DNA of 64,000 nt from Halobacillus litoralis (GCF_020524025.1 NZ_JAIVKN010000001.1:372001-436000); one strand, 5' to 3'. Positions 15,838 through 24,842 are shown, counted from the first letter of the stretch. Numbers and translations: made by a program. The notes: generated by a model not told the origin, from the sequence alone.

Positions 15838-16026
15838 ATGAACTATATGGAAAGAACCAATCAGATTATGGGGGAGCTTCAATCAGGAGAACGTGTACAG
15901 TTTGGTAACTACTCCTACCATTCATCTGGGTTTACGGATGGAAAAGTAGAAGTGGAAGAGTGGGAAGTCCGTCAGTTTGTCCTTAATTATTTTTTGACTT
16001 TGGAAAACTTAAAAATCAATGCATGA
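15838..16026 (+). CDS. Small soluble hypothetical protein
   Basis: 62 residues. ATG 15838 has AAAGGGTG 6 bases upstream, and another ATG at 15832 is too close to that site. The protein is polar with no membrane segment: 'MGELQSGERVQFGNYSYHSSGF' (in parts) then 'EVEEWEVRQFVLNYFLTLENL'. No family recognised. Its TGA begins a small terminator. Confidence 0.6.
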   Translation: MNYMERTNQIMGELQSGERVQFGNYSYHSSGFTDGKVEVEEWEVRQFVLNYFLTLENLKINA

Positions 16027-16050
16027 AAAACTTCCTGAGGGGAGTTTTTT
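16026..16050 (+). terminator. Short terminator at the stop of the 62-residue gene
   Basis: The stem AAAACTTCC / GGGGAGTTTT with G-T pairs and a T6 tail. Confidence 0.6.
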
Positions 16051-16256
16051 TATTTTGCTTTAAAAAGGTAATGTTGAAACAACTACTATTCTTAAAGGTA
16101 TCGTATGTCGGTTATAGGTAAACGTTCTATGAAATCTTTCATGAAGCTCCTTTTAAAATTACGTAGAGAAAAGCAGTTTTTAAATTGCTGGGAACACCCA
16201 CAGGTTTCATTTTCTGTCAGAACGGTTAAAGTTTCCATTACAAGGAGGGACTTTTA

Positions 16257-17258
16257 ATGAAGAAAGTGAAATTGGGACGTAGTGATGTAGAAGCTACACG
16301 CATCGCCCTGGGTACATGGGCTATTGGAGGTACCGGCTGGGGCGGCACAGATGAAGAGCAATCGATTGAAACGATAAAAACAGCCATTAATAAAGGTGTA
16401 ACCACTATTGATACGGCCCCTGCTTATGGACAGGGATTATCCGAAGAGCTGATAGGCAGAGCCATCGCTGATTCTAATGTGAACCGGGAGGATCTCGTTC
16501 TTGCAACGAAAGCAGGAATTGATTTTACCGATGATGGCAATTACCGGGACAGCAGGCCTTCTCACTTAGAAGAAGAACTGCAGGCAAGTCTCGACCGTCT
16601 GCAGACGGACTATATTGATCTATACCAGATCCACTGGCCGGATACCGATGAATCTATTGAGAAAACAGCGAAAAAGATGAAAGAGTTCTATGAACAAGGC
16701 AGAATCCGCGCGATTGGCGTAAGTAACTTCAGCCCGGAGCAGATGGATGAATGGCAGAAATACGCTCCGATTCATACGTCTCAAATGCATTTGAATATGC
16801 TGCAACGGTACTTAATCGAGTGGTTTGAATACTGTCACAACCACGAAATTTCTACGTTGTCCTGGGGATCTCTTGCCCACGGGATGCTTACAGGCAAGTA
16901 TTCAAAGGATGCATCCTTTCCAGATGATGACCTCAGAAGCAATATCGAACTGTTCCAGGGTGATCGTTTCCCAAGTCTGATTGACGCGGTGGAGGAACTC
17001 CAAAGTTTCGCTGAGAAACGAGACCGTAACATTATTCAACTGTCTATCCGATGGCTTCTCGATCATAAACCAGGAGCGGATGTTGCTTTGTGGGGTGCAC
17101 GTAAACCATCTCAGCTGGACGGTGTAAATGAAACCGATGAATTCCAGCTGACAAATGATGAATTGAATGAAATCGATGAAATTCTTTACAATCATGTCAG
17201 TGATTTAGAAAATGGCACGCTGAAAGAATATGGTCCACCTGTACGTTCGGAGTTGTAA
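16257..17258 (+). CDS. Aldo/keto reductase (IolS/YhdN type)
   Basis: 333 residues, ATG 16257 with CAAGGAGGGAC upstream. The catalytic tetrad is visible as Asp52, Tyr57, Lys85 and His126 ('IDTAPAYGQG', 'LATKAG', 'QIHWPD'). 'GVSNFSPEQM' and 'LSIRWLLDHKPG' are typical AKR11-type blocks. It is an NADPH-dependent carbonyl reductase in the cytosol. Closest in style to Bacillus YhdN/IolS, but no inositol genes are nearby. Monocistronic with a following terminator. Confidence 0.9.
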   Translation: MKKVKLGRSDVEATRIALGTWAIGGTGWGGTDEEQSIETIKTAINKGVTTIDTAPAYGQGLSEELIGRAIADSNVNREDLVLATKAGIDFTDDGNYRDSRPSHLEEELQASLDRLQTDYIDLYQIHWPDTDESIEKTAKKMKEFYEQGRIRAIGVSNFSPEQMDEWQKYAPIHTSQMHLNMLQRYLIEWFEYCHNHEISTLSWGSLAHGMLTGKYSKDASFPDDDLRSNIELFQGDRFPSLIDAVEELQSFAEKRDRNIIQLSIRWLLDHKPGADVALWGARKPSQLDGVNETDEFQLTNDELNEIDEILYNHVSDLENGTLKEYGPPVRSEL

Positions 17259-17266
17259 TTCATATT

Positions 17267-17303
17267 AAAAACAGCCTTCTTTTATAAGGAGGCTGTTTTT
17301 TTT
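17267..17303 (+). terminator. Intrinsic terminator after the aldo/keto reductase
   Basis: The stem AAAAACAGCCTTCTT / AAGGAGGCTGTTTTT with a T8 tail. Confidence 0.88.
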
Positions 17304-17319
17304 GACATTCCAGCCGGAT

Positions 17320-17345
17320 TGAAACGAAATGAGATTAATGTCGTA
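17320..17345 (+). promoter_or_regulatory. Sigma-W-type ECF promoter
   Basis: TGAAAC at 17320-17325, exactly 16 bases, then CGTA at 17342-17345. This is a perfect match to the Bacillus sigma-W consensus. It sits just after a terminator and about 140 bases before a small membrane protein gene, with no other gene between. Confidence 0.7.
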
Positions 17346-17487
17346 TAGGTAAGGTAAAAAGAATAAGAGAAAGGTTGATATCTTTTAAAGCAGATATGAA
17401 CTCGTTTATTAGTAATGAATAGAAATTTATGCGCTCAATAATGCTGTAGCCCTTTAATACCGAAGGATGGAAGGGAGTGTAAAGGAA

Positions 17488-17712
17488 ATGAAGAAACTCG
17501 TACATTCTGAATGGAGATTAAGTGTGATGGCTCTGGCGGCATTCATTGGTGGAATGATTGGAAGCACTCTCGTTTATCGTGAATTAAATCTAATGGCTGT
17601 CTACGGGTACTTAACCGGATCTTTATGTTTAGTCGCTGCAAATGTAATTTACGTTCTCTATAAGAAAAAGAAAAACAAAGGGTCGGAAAATGAGAAGGAA
17701 GAGAGCGGTTAG
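17488..17712 (+). CDS. Small two-helix membrane protein behind a sigma-W promoter
   Basis: 74 residues from ATG 17488 (AAGGGAG 11 bases upstream; ATG 17467 is an alternative). Two helices ('LSVMALAAFIGGMIGSTLVY' and 'VYGYLTGSLCLVAANVIYVL') precede a lysine-rich tail 'YKKKKNKGSENEKEESG'. The ECF promoter upstream suggests induction by envelope stress. Function unknown. Confidence 0.65.
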   Translation: MKKLVHSEWRLSVMALAAFIGGMIGSTLVYRELNLMAVYGYLTGSLCLVAANVIYVLYKKKKNKGSENEKEESG

Positions 17713-17821
17713 GCCTGCGCCAAACTGGGACATGAACGCCATGCTTCAGCTATATGAAGGACGTGGTCAACCTTTCAAGTTTGTCGCTCAATCTCCAGTG
17801 TATGTAAAAACGCCTCCCTGA
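17690..17821 (+). CDS. 43-residue basic peptide overlapping the previous gene
   Basis: From ATG 17690, inside the last codons of the membrane protein gene, another frame runs to TGA 17819-17821. It encodes 'MRRKRAVRPAPNWDMNAMLQ' followed by 'LYEGRGQPFKFVAQSP'. AAAGGGTCGG precedes it. The composition looks protein-like and the overlap suggests coupling. Its stop codon forms the loop of the next terminator. Evidence is moderate. Confidence 0.4.
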   Translation: MRRKRAVRPAPNWDMNAMLQLYEGRGQPFKFVAQSPVYVKTPP

Positions 17822-17840
17822 GGAGGCGTTTTTACATACA
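17799..17840. terminator. 19-bp bidirectional terminator
   Basis: A perfect 19-bp stem (TGTATGTAAAAACGCCTCC with its complement) and a CTGA loop, between the plus-strand small genes and the convergent glycine-zipper gene, which ends 3 bases beyond. Confidence 0.9.
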
Positions 17841-17842
17841 TA

Positions 17843-19105
17843 TTATCTTTCTAACCCCCATTGATAGTAAGCCCGATAGTGGGCGTTATGACCTTTGTAA
17901 TCAAAAGTTTGGATCGGTGATTTTAAACTGCGGTCAAATGTAGTATCTGCGGATGGAAGGAATAGTGTTGCGATTTTAGGTTTGAAAATGTCGTCATTAA
18001 ATGCATTTACTATACTATTTATGGCATAATCAATTGCAAGTCCAGCCAATAAACCAAGAGCACCGCCTATCGGTCCGCCTAACGCTGTTCCTATAGTCCC
18101 GCCAATGGCTGCTCCAATAGCGCCTCCTATTGCTGTAGAGAGATACTTCAGAATAACTTCAATTTCTTTTTTGACTGATTGATATAATTTACTAAGGAAG
18201 GAGCCAAAGCCGCCATTATCCTGTTCGGCGAGTCCAAGGAAAACTGTGAATAATTTTCCTTTCTCATCTTCAGTAACATCATTAGAATAATCATCATTCA
18301 GCGGGAAGGAATGTAAAACTTTACTTGGGCGGTATCTTTTCGTCTCTCCATCATCGAAGTTTCCAACTTTAAATTCATTTATCATCGCACTTTTTTCAAA
18401 TTCATCAACAGCCGTTCCACCCATGTAGATTTCATCTTCTCCCAACTCCTGCCAATACCCGGAACCGGTTTCATCATAGCATTTCACACGAATTAAATTG
18501 AAGTTTAACCCCTTATTTAGATAAGGGGTGTCATTAGTGTTTTCCTCTTCTTCATCGTCACATTCAATAGTTGTTTGTTCAATTAGTCTAGCTAAGTAAA
18601 CTTTAATTCTTTCGATCACTTTTACGTCTCCAAGAAGGGCGAACTTTTTCTTTAAATCTATTCTATTTATGATGTGATTGTTATTTTTCTCAAGTGTTGG
18701 GAACTGAGGAAGTTTTGGTTTGAGTAGAAATCTTCTATCAACAGTATACTTATCAACGGGAGAATAGTTAGAGAGCTGAGGGAGAAAGGGATGGATTATT
18801 TTATCATCATCCAAGAATAAATCAGGTATTGTGGGTTCAGTTAGTCTTTTTATATTTTTAAATATTATTCTTTGTTGAGAAGAGGACTTTTCTTTTAAAT
18901 AATTGAATGCAACGGTACCAACAGAATCATGTTCTTCACCATCAAGATATAACTTAGGAATTTCAACATCTTTGTCTTCCATTTTCATTATCATTGTTTC
19001 TGAGAACTCGTCCTTAATTAATTCACCAATTTCGGTAACCAACTTCAGTACGTATGGATCTTCAACATCAGAGAGAGAAAGGTTTGACATTTTTACATAA
19101 TTCAA
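17843..19105 (-). CDS. Glycine-zipper protein of unknown function, candidate membrane-active effector
   Basis: 420 residues. TTG 19105 is chosen because AAAGGAGG lies 8 bases upstream. There is no signal peptide. The N-terminal 200 residues are acidic and helical. A central domain (about 205-310) has 'GYWQELGEDEIYMGGTAVDE' and 'FKVGNFDDGETKRYRPS'. From about 332 to 368 a long glycine zipper ('GGAIGAAIGGTIGTALGGPI' and onward) can insert in a membrane, preceded by an amphipathic helix. The last 45 residues are aromatic, with 'GHNAHYRAYYQWGLE'. Codon use looks more AT-rich than neighbours. No partner or immunity gene is obvious. The family is not known to me; pore formation is inference. Confidence 0.7.
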   Translation of the reverse strand: MNYVKMSNLSLSDVEDPYVLKLVTEIGELIKDEFSETMIMKMEDKDVEIPKLYLDGEEHDSVGTVAFNYLKEKSSSQQRIIFKNIKRLTEPTIPDLFLDDDKIIHPFLPQLSNYSPVDKYTVDRRFLLKPKLPQFPTLEKNNNHIINRIDLKKKFALLGDVKVIERIKVYLARLIEQTTIECDDEEEENTNDTPYLNKGLNFNLIRVKCYDETGSGYWQELGEDEIYMGGTAVDEFEKSAMINEFKVGNFDDGETKRYRPSKVLHSFPLNDDYSNDVTEDEKGKLFTVFLGLAEQDNGGFGSFLSKLYQSVKKEIEVILKYLSTAIGGAIGAAIGGTIGTALGGPIGGALGLLAGLAIDYAINSIVNAFNDDIFKPKIATLFLPSADTTFDRSLKSPIQTFDYKGHNAHYRAYYQWGLER

Positions 19106-19466
19106 ACTTCATACCTCCTTTGTAATTTCGTACAGTTAAGGTTTAACCGAAATAAAAACATTAAAACCATATATTGTAAGAATGGTTCCGTGGGTCTATG
19201 TTCTTATTGATGAACAGGTACAAAGTATTGTTTTAAGATGTTGTATTATAGAATCATGAAAGATACATAAACTTGGTGACTAAAGGTGATAATTTTTGTC
19301 ATAGAGAGTCAGAAGTGAGTGACTTATAAATATTGTAATCTTCCTACTAGAGCTGCCGTGAAAGCTTTTAGTAAACTCAAATCAGCTGTTTCCTAAGTCT
19401 ATGACTCACATGTATTTCGTTAATAGTACTTATCAGAATGTTATAGGTAAGTTAGGAGGTTCAAAA

Positions 19467-19679
19467 ATGGATTTATTTCTTTGGGTATTTATAGCTTTTG
19501 TTGTGATTGGATTAGTGACTAATGTTATAACAAGCGATCTGAAGGATAGGAATAAGCATATTTTATGTAGGTTAGGAATTCATAGATACAAGCATGTAGA
19601 TTGGGAAGAAAAATCTCCAGGGGCCATTTATAAATGTGAGAAATGCGGCAAAACCAAAAGAGTTATAAGGGGGATGTAA
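19467..19679 (+). CDS. Membrane-anchored zinc-ribbon protein (DUF1660-like)
   Basis: 70 residues from ATG 19467, preceded by TTAGGAGGTTC. One transmembrane helix ('LFLWVFIAFVVIGLVTNVI') precedes a domain 'CRLGIHRYKHVDWEE...YKCEKCGKTKR'. This is the Cys-x4-His...CxxC arrangement of small DUF1660-type zinc proteins of phages and Bacilli. Function unknown. The 360 bases upstream (19106-19466) hold no recognisable gene. Confidence 0.65.
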   Translation: MDLFLWVFIAFVVIGLVTNVITSDLKDRNKHILCRLGIHRYKHVDWEEKSPGAIYKCEKCGKTKRVIRGM

Positions 19680-19803
19680 GATCCAGTCCCTCATTACCGG
19701 AGGCTGTCAGGCAGATAAGTTTTATGATGAGTCATAATTTTCATTGTTAATAGCTGCCCAGACATGAGCAGCTGTATCCGCTTGTTATCTTTAAAGGGAA
19801 CAT

Positions 19804-20172
19804 TCAGTTATGTATTTGGAGTTTATTCCCACTGGGATCATAGAAGTGGAAAAAATGATGCCCTGCATCTTCCTCGATAGACTCAACTTTAACACCTTGG
19901 CTGACTAAATAATCGTAAAACTCTTGAATATTTGAAGTGGTGAAACCGATCGAAAACTCAGGTTGATCATTTTTGAAAAAATGTCCCCGGGATTCCTTGT
20001 CGGCTTCCACTAATACTAACAGCGGGCCTGAATGAAGCTCGTAAACAGCGAAGTCCTCTTTGTTAAATTTCAATTTCAAATTTAAACACTCTGAATACCA
20101 TGTAACTGATTCACTTAGGTCGGTGACTGGTATTCTAAAATAATGAATAGCATCGATTAAAGAATCGCTCAT
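19804..20172 (-). CDS. VOC family protein (glyoxalase-like)
   Basis: 122 residues, ATG 20172 behind AAGGAGGAAGA. One vicinal-oxygen-chelate module: first half 'AIHYFRIPVTDLSESVTWYSEC' (in parts), second half 'FSIGFTTSNIQEFYDYLVSQGV' and 'HFYDPSGNKLQIHN'. Metal ligands are plausible at His ('IHYF') and Glu ('YELH'), but the second-half Glu is replaced by Gln. The substrate is unknown. It stands alone. Confidence 0.85.
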   Translation of the reverse strand: MSDSLIDAIHYFRIPVTDLSESVTWYSECLNLKLKFNKEDFAVYELHSGPLLVLVEADKESRGHFFKNDQPEFSIGFTTSNIQEFYDYLVSQGVKVESIEEDAGHHFFHFYDPSGNKLQIHN

Positions 20173-20424
20173 CTTCTTCCTCCTTAAGTTATATGCACTC
20201 TAGTATACTTCGTTTGTTTTCTGTAAAGTCCTTTATTTTAGAGAATACACAGAGGCCAGACATTCCTATTTAATCGATAGAATGCTTGGATAGGAATAGT
20301 GTCAAAGAAGTGTTTCAGTTACCTCACTGATTCAAGTGGTCTTTCATAATCTTTAAAGGAAGCTTGTGTTTTATATGATTTGGTACCCTCTCTAAGTTTT
20401 GATATTTTAAGCGCAGATAATGAA

Positions 20425-20468
20425 AAGGCAAATGGACAGAGCTGTCTGGGCTTGTCTCAATTTGCCTT
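20425..20468 (-). terminator. Possible terminator after the 408-residue membrane protein
   Basis: The outer stem AAGGCAAAT / ATTTGCCTT encloses an internal GACAG/CTGTC hairpin. It overlaps the stop codon at 20457. The T tract on the minus strand is weak. Confidence 0.4.
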
Positions 20469-21683
20469 CTTTGTTTTTATAGGGTCAGAAGAATAGTCCT
20501 GCTGTTTGTTTCCGACATCTCCTTTGAGGGAGCCATTAACGGTTTTATATCGCTGCTGTTGTCGATATCCATAAGTGGAAGAAAGAACGACTTCCTCATT
20601 TTCTAAAGCTGATCCAAGGGCGCCGATAATGATAGAGATACTAGTCGCTGTCCAGGCAATATAAAAATAATTATCATAACCAACAGGACCGGTTAGTTGA
20701 GACTCCAACCATTCCATTGGAATAAAGGCCAGAACTGCCAGGGAAAACATCCCTAGTAAGATGGTGTAATAAATAGAGACCGTAACAAACAGGGTGAGGA
20801 TGGTTGCCCCATTGTATAACTTTCTATGATAGGAAGCACTATTTTCATTTACTTTCTCCCATAAATTATGGGCGACCACGACCCAGGCAACCATTAGAAA
20901 AGTAGAGAGAATAGAAAGCATAAACATCCTCCACAGTCCGTAATGGTTACTTAACTTCCAGAGAGTAGGGAAGACGAGAGCATACGATCCAGTAGCAAAG
21001 GCGAACATGATGACTTTTTTAAACGCAGGAAAAATGGCCCATGGGCGATTCGCTCTCACCATTCCTGTTACTATCCGAAGGGCGCCGCTGATTCGTGACT
21101 TTATAATGAATCGGACATCCATGGAGCTCCCTTCTGGAGGTCTAATACGTTTTAAAGGGGAGAAGTGCTCAAAGCTGCGTTTTTCAAATAATCTTCTAGC
21201 ACCTTTTTCTTTTAAGTGTTTATGCCCCTGACTCTTTTTTATTTTTAAATGGTATTCAGCTTTATCTCTGTCTTCTTCTGTACTTCCATGGTACATCTCA
21301 TTAACCAATTGGAGTATGGATTCTCTAATCCGTTTGACCATAGGTGTAGATCCAAGTCCCGGAAGGCTGATAATGGCTACATTCTGCTCTGTAGAAGCTT
21401 CTGCCATAATCGGTCTTCGATCCTGAAAGAATGGCAGGTCAGTCAAGCAGATAATAAAGTCCCAGCCCTCTTTTTCCCTTTTCTTTAACCCCGCTTTCAA
21501 CACTTCTTCAGAATCTTCTGTGACTCCTGTGAGTGGATCAACGGTGGAATCCACTTCCCACTGACACTCTTCTCTCACATAATAACTAAGTAGTTCAGGT
21601 AGTTCTCCACTTAACCTTTGACTCAATTTCTTTGGATATCCAGGTGGTGTAACTAATCCCACAGATACTTGCTTATGACTCAA
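20457..21683 (-). CDS. Conserved multi-pass membrane protein with an N-terminal soluble domain
   Basis: 408 residues from TTG 21683 (AGGAGGTAAAACTC upstream). The N-terminal ~130 residues form a soluble alpha/beta domain ('VSVGLVTPPGYPKKLSQRL', 'WDFIICLTDLPFF', 'VAIISLPGLG'). A charged linker follows, then about five transmembrane helices from residue 215 to 365 and a polar tail. Homologues in Gram-positives are sometimes labelled as tetrahydrofolate dehydrogenases, but no folate-enzyme motif is visible and I would not use that name. Function unknown. Confidence 0.75.
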   Translation of the reverse strand: MSHKQVSVGLVTPPGYPKKLSQRLSGELPELLSYYVREECQWEVDSTVDPLTGVTEDSEEVLKAGLKKREKEGWDFIICLTDLPFFQDRRPIMAEASTEQNVAIISLPGLGSTPMVKRIRESILQLVNEMYHGSTEEDRDKAEYHLKIKKSQGHKHLKEKGARRLFEKRSFEHFSPLKRIRPPEGSSMDVRFIIKSRISGALRIVTGMVRANRPWAIFPAFKKVIMFAFATGSYALVFPTLWKLSNHYGLWRMFMLSILSTFLMVAWVVVAHNLWEKVNENSASYHRKLYNGATILTLFVTVSIYYTILLGMFSLAVLAFIPMEWLESQLTGPVGYDNYFYIAWTATSISIIIGALGSALENEEVVLSSTYGYRQQQRYKTVNGSLKGDVGNKQQDYSSDPIKTKKAN

Positions 21684-22024
21684 GAGTTTTACCTCCTATT
21701 CATGCTTTTTGTAACTCTAGAAATACTTAAAGGTTTCCCTTTATCATGTCTGCAAAACTATCTACCATAAAAAAGTATATAAAAATAATGTCATGAAACT
21801 CTCTGAAGGTGGTACTTACAGGGGGGTGTGGAATAGGATAGTACTTCTTTCTATGTATATCAGGGTCGATTAAGAGAGGGGAATTGGAGGAGAACACTCA
21901 GTGTAAAGCGATAAACATTAAAAATTCACTTATCTGTCTGATTATTATATTGAAAAAACAGTAGATTCTTGAGATGCCTAAGAAGAATAATCCTGGTAAT
22001 CCTTCTTAAAGGGAGAGGTATTTT

Positions 22025-22693
22025 GTGAAAAACCTTGAGGATATGGGTTATAAATTTTACATATACGAAGAGAATAGTATTGCGAAGTCCTTATCTGAAA
22101 TGAAAGGAGAGGACGGGGTGAAGCGGAATTTCTTAGATCAATTTTATACCATTGATCCCGAAACTGGCGAGTACATAATTGAGATTGGTTTGAATTCGTA
22201 TGATGATATTTTCAATAGCTGGGATTCATCGGTCTACAACATTCGAGATTTGGATGCGAGTCTGAAGTCTTTTCTTGAAGAATGTTCCTATGATATTGAT
22301 CTGCGCAATGTAATTACGCTGAGGTTTCATATGCAGAATGAAAAAGAGGATGTAAATGTAGAGGATACTGTTATAGCCGGACTGCGTAACTATTTTAATT
22401 ATCGGCTGCATTTTATTAAAAAAGAAATGGATCAGCAACGAAAAAAAGTGGTGTCCTATGTGGTAGTTTCATTGGTGTTGACATTTTTTTCTCTTTATTT
22501 ACCTAAGGTGATAGAAGGGGAAATCATGTTCAAAATTATCTTACAAGCTATCCAGCTTGGTGGATGGGTGTTTTTATGGGAAGCATTTACCATAGGTTTT
22601 TTACAAGGAAGAGGACCTCGGAAAGTAAGAAAAGAGTATAAAAGACTGCTGGATGCACCGATTCGTTTCCAGTATAAAAAGGAAAAGAGATAG
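22025..22693 (+). CDS. Hypothetical protein with C-terminal transmembrane helices
   Basis: 222 residues from GTG 22025 (AAAGGGAGAGG upstream). The N-terminal ~140 residues are soluble and acidic, with 'DLRNVITLRFHMQ'. A coiled stretch 'YRLHFIKKEMDQQRKKV' leads into two transmembrane helices (about 146-165 and 172-192) and a basic tail 'RGPRKVRKEYKRLLDAPIRF'. The topology places the large domain in the cytosol. No family name recognised. The 340 bases upstream hold no recognisable gene. Confidence 0.7.
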   Translation: MKNLEDMGYKFYIYEENSIAKSLSEMKGEDGVKRNFLDQFYTIDPETGEYIIEIGLNSYDDIFNSWDSSVYNIRDLDASLKSFLEECSYDIDLRNVITLRFHMQNEKEDVNVEDTVIAGLRNYFNYRLHFIKKEMDQQRKKVVSYVVVSLVLTFFSLYLPKVIEGEIMFKIILQAIQLGGWVFLWEAFTIGFLQGRGPRKVRKEYKRLLDAPIRFQYKKEKR

Positions 22694-22748
22694 GAAAGAT
22701 GAGGGAATACACGAGTATTTTGAATTGCAACAGGGGTTGTTAAAAGGG

Positions 22749-22784
22749 AAAAAAGTCCCCCAAGACTTTAGAATCTCGGGGGAG
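22749..22784 (-). terminator. Terminator for the yjzC-like gene
   Basis: On the minus strand TCCCCCGAGA / TCTTGGGGGA (one mismatch) is followed by CTTTTTTCCC. Confidence 0.75.
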
Positions 22785-22794
22785 GATGGATCCT

Positions 22795-22986
22795 TTAGTT
22801 AGATTTCTTCCAATAAGCAGCTTCTTTATTAGAACGAATAGGAGGGAATTGGTCCCCGCTGCTTAGTTCAATATGTTTTTCGTCTTCTGTTACCTCATTG
22901 TCATTTCCTTCGTTAACGAGACCATCAAATTTGTACGTTCCATTTTCGGGTGCTTTTTCTCCAGTTTTAAAACGTTCTGCCATCAT
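22795..22986 (-). CDS. YjzC family protein
   Basis: 63 residues (starting at either of two adjacent ATG codons; AAAGGAG upstream). 'FKTGEKAPENGTYKFDGLV' and 'IELSSGDQFPPI..NKEAAYWKK' are the two halves of the YjzC pattern (a PGxKAPxNGxY start and a G-E/D-x-FPP end), a short soluble protein of Bacillus spore-formers. No role is established. Own terminator. Confidence 0.8.
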   Translation of the reverse strand: MMAERFKTGEKAPENGTYKFDGLVNEGNDNEVTEDEKHIELSSGDQFPPIRSNKEAAYWKKSN

Positions 22987-23259
22987 TAAAAACTCCTTTT
23001 TTATGTTTTGGTTACATGGAAAATATACCCATTACGTGGAGTGTAAAACATAAATAGAACATCCAGGCCCGATTCGATTCCTAATATAGGGAATCAGATG
23101 AGTTTATTTCTAAAAGAAAGCTTCCAGGGTAAGGAACCTGGAAGGCTTTTCGTCACTTTTCCCTATTTTTCGTAAATACATAAAAATCCAGGTTATTATA
23201 TTTCTTTCCAGGGTAGAAAGTAGAAGGATTTAAACTCTTTAGTAAAGAATGGTGAGCAT

Positions 23260-24657
23260 ATGGGTTTCTTTTACTATATAAAGAAGTATTTTAAAATGTC
23301 GAGACGTCAGCGGAAAAGTGAGTTGAAGTCAACCCTCTGGTTTATGCCTTTTTGGTATATCGTTGGTGCGGTAGCTTTATCCGCTTTTACTTTTTACCTT
23401 GATTATGTGGTTGATGTCAGTTTATACCTGCCTGCTGCCATAGGCTTCAGCGGACAGACCCTGCAGGTGCTCTTAAGTGCACTTGTAGGAGGGGTTCTGA
23501 CCTTAAGTGCTTTTACAATTAACTCACTGCTTGTTGCCCTGACGACGTTCAGCGGGCAGTTTTCTTCCAAAATGCTTGTCAACTTTGTCAGTGACCGGGC
23601 GACCCAGCATGTACTCGGTATTTTTAATGGCAGTTTTATTTATGTACTCTTAAACTTCTTATATGTAACACATGAAGAGGAAGAGTATATTGTTGCGACA
23701 CCGGTTTTATCCATTCTGACAGCCATTACGGCTGCTGTGACCTTTATTTATTTTATTAATCACACCACCACGTGGATGCAGGTTCATAATATCAGCTTCA
23801 ATATGAATGCCAAGTCAAAATCGGTGCAGGCTTCTCTGGAAAAAGAATTAAATCCGTACCACCTCGATAAGGAGGTAGAAGAAGAATCTCTTCCTCCTGA
23901 GTCTGAAGGAAAGGTGTTAAAAGCCAGCCAGTCGGGTTATCTTCAAGTTGCTGACTTTTCAAGGCTGATTAAACAGACGGCTGGTGATGACACCCTTCTG
24001 AGGCTGGATGTGAGGATTGGAGAATTTGTGGTAAAAGGGGCACCGCTGCTTACGTATTGGGAATACGGACAAACCATTAACCCTGCCCGCTACATGAAGT
24101 CTATTGAAGTCGGTGTTAAACAAACTGAAATTCAGGACCTGGAGTATGGACTGATTAAGCTTGCCGAAGTCGGCATCAAGGCTTTAGGTCATAATGACCC
24201 TCTTACGGTTACGAATACCATTCATCAAATAGCCGATTTGTTGAATAGTATCGGCCGGTCTACGAATTTTTCTCCCTACCTTTTCGACCAGGAACAGAAT
24301 CTTCGTATGATTTTAAATCAAAAAGATTTTCGTTATTACCTTCATAAGGGATTTGCGTCCATTCGTGAATATGCAGAACAGAACTCGACAATCATGACGG
24401 AGCTGATCACAATGATCTCTCTGCTTAGTAAAACGATGGATAAAGAGGTACACGAAGATTTATGGGAATTTGCCCGTCAGACCATCTTAGGGTTTGATAA
24501 CTACAGCTTATACGAAAATGACTGCCTGTATATTTTAGAGCAGTTATCCGACCTCGCAAAAAACACAGGGCATCAGAAGGACTATCTCTTCCTGCTTGAA
24601 TATATGCTGCAGCGGGTCAGTTCAAAGAGTGCCTCCGAAGTTCCTGCTTCTTTTTAA
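23260..24657 (+). CDS. DUF2254 membrane protein (copy 1)
   Basis: 465 residues, ATG 23260. An N-terminal cytosolic start 'MSRRQRKSELKSTLWFMPFWY' precedes four helices within about 28-165. The DUF2254 signature is 'GGVLTLSAFTINSLLVALTT' with 'SGQFSSKMLVNF' and 'TQHVLGIFNGSFIYVLLN'. A large soluble C-terminal region follows, with two beta-rich halves ('KASQSGYLQVADFSRLI', 'HNDPLTVTNTIHQIADLL'). Function unknown. A clear paralog lies at 55027-56394 on the other strand. Monocistronic. Confidence 0.88.
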   Translation: MGFFYYIKKYFKMSRRQRKSELKSTLWFMPFWYIVGAVALSAFTFYLDYVVDVSLYLPAAIGFSGQTLQVLLSALVGGVLTLSAFTINSLLVALTTFSGQFSSKMLVNFVSDRATQHVLGIFNGSFIYVLLNFLYVTHEEEEYIVATPVLSILTAITAAVTFIYFINHTTTWMQVHNISFNMNAKSKSVQASLEKELNPYHLDKEVEEESLPPESEGKVLKASQSGYLQVADFSRLIKQTAGDDTLLRLDVRIGEFVVKGAPLLTYWEYGQTINPARYMKSIEVGVKQTEIQDLEYGLIKLAEVGIKALGHNDPLTVTNTIHQIADLLNSIGRSTNFSPYLFDQEQNLRMILNQKDFRYYLHKGFASIREYAEQNSTIMTELITMISLLSKTMDKEVHEDLWEFARQTILGFDNYSLYENDCLYILEQLSDLAKNTGHQKDYLFLLEYMLQRVSSKSASEVPASF

Positions 24658-24842
24658 GAGTTGCTAAAATAAGGACCAAATTGAACGTAGCTTTTAAGAA
24701 AATTGATCTTTAACTATCACAGGGCTTATCTCTAGTAAAGGTAAGCTTCTTTTTTTGTCATCAAAAGTGGATTTTTCGAACCTTATTTGAAATAATTGGA
24801 ACTGATTGGATTATAAGTCTATGAACAGCTCAAGGAGGTTTT

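Noticed and set aside
16069-16108. TGAAAC followed by CGTA before the aldo/keto reductase, resembling sigma-W
   Set aside because: The spacer is 21 bases, outside the range for ECF promoters.
20457-21683. Naming the 408-residue membrane protein a methylenetetrahydrofolate dehydrogenase
   Set aside because: No folate- or NADP-binding motif is visible and half the protein is transmembrane; the name seems to be a propagated error.
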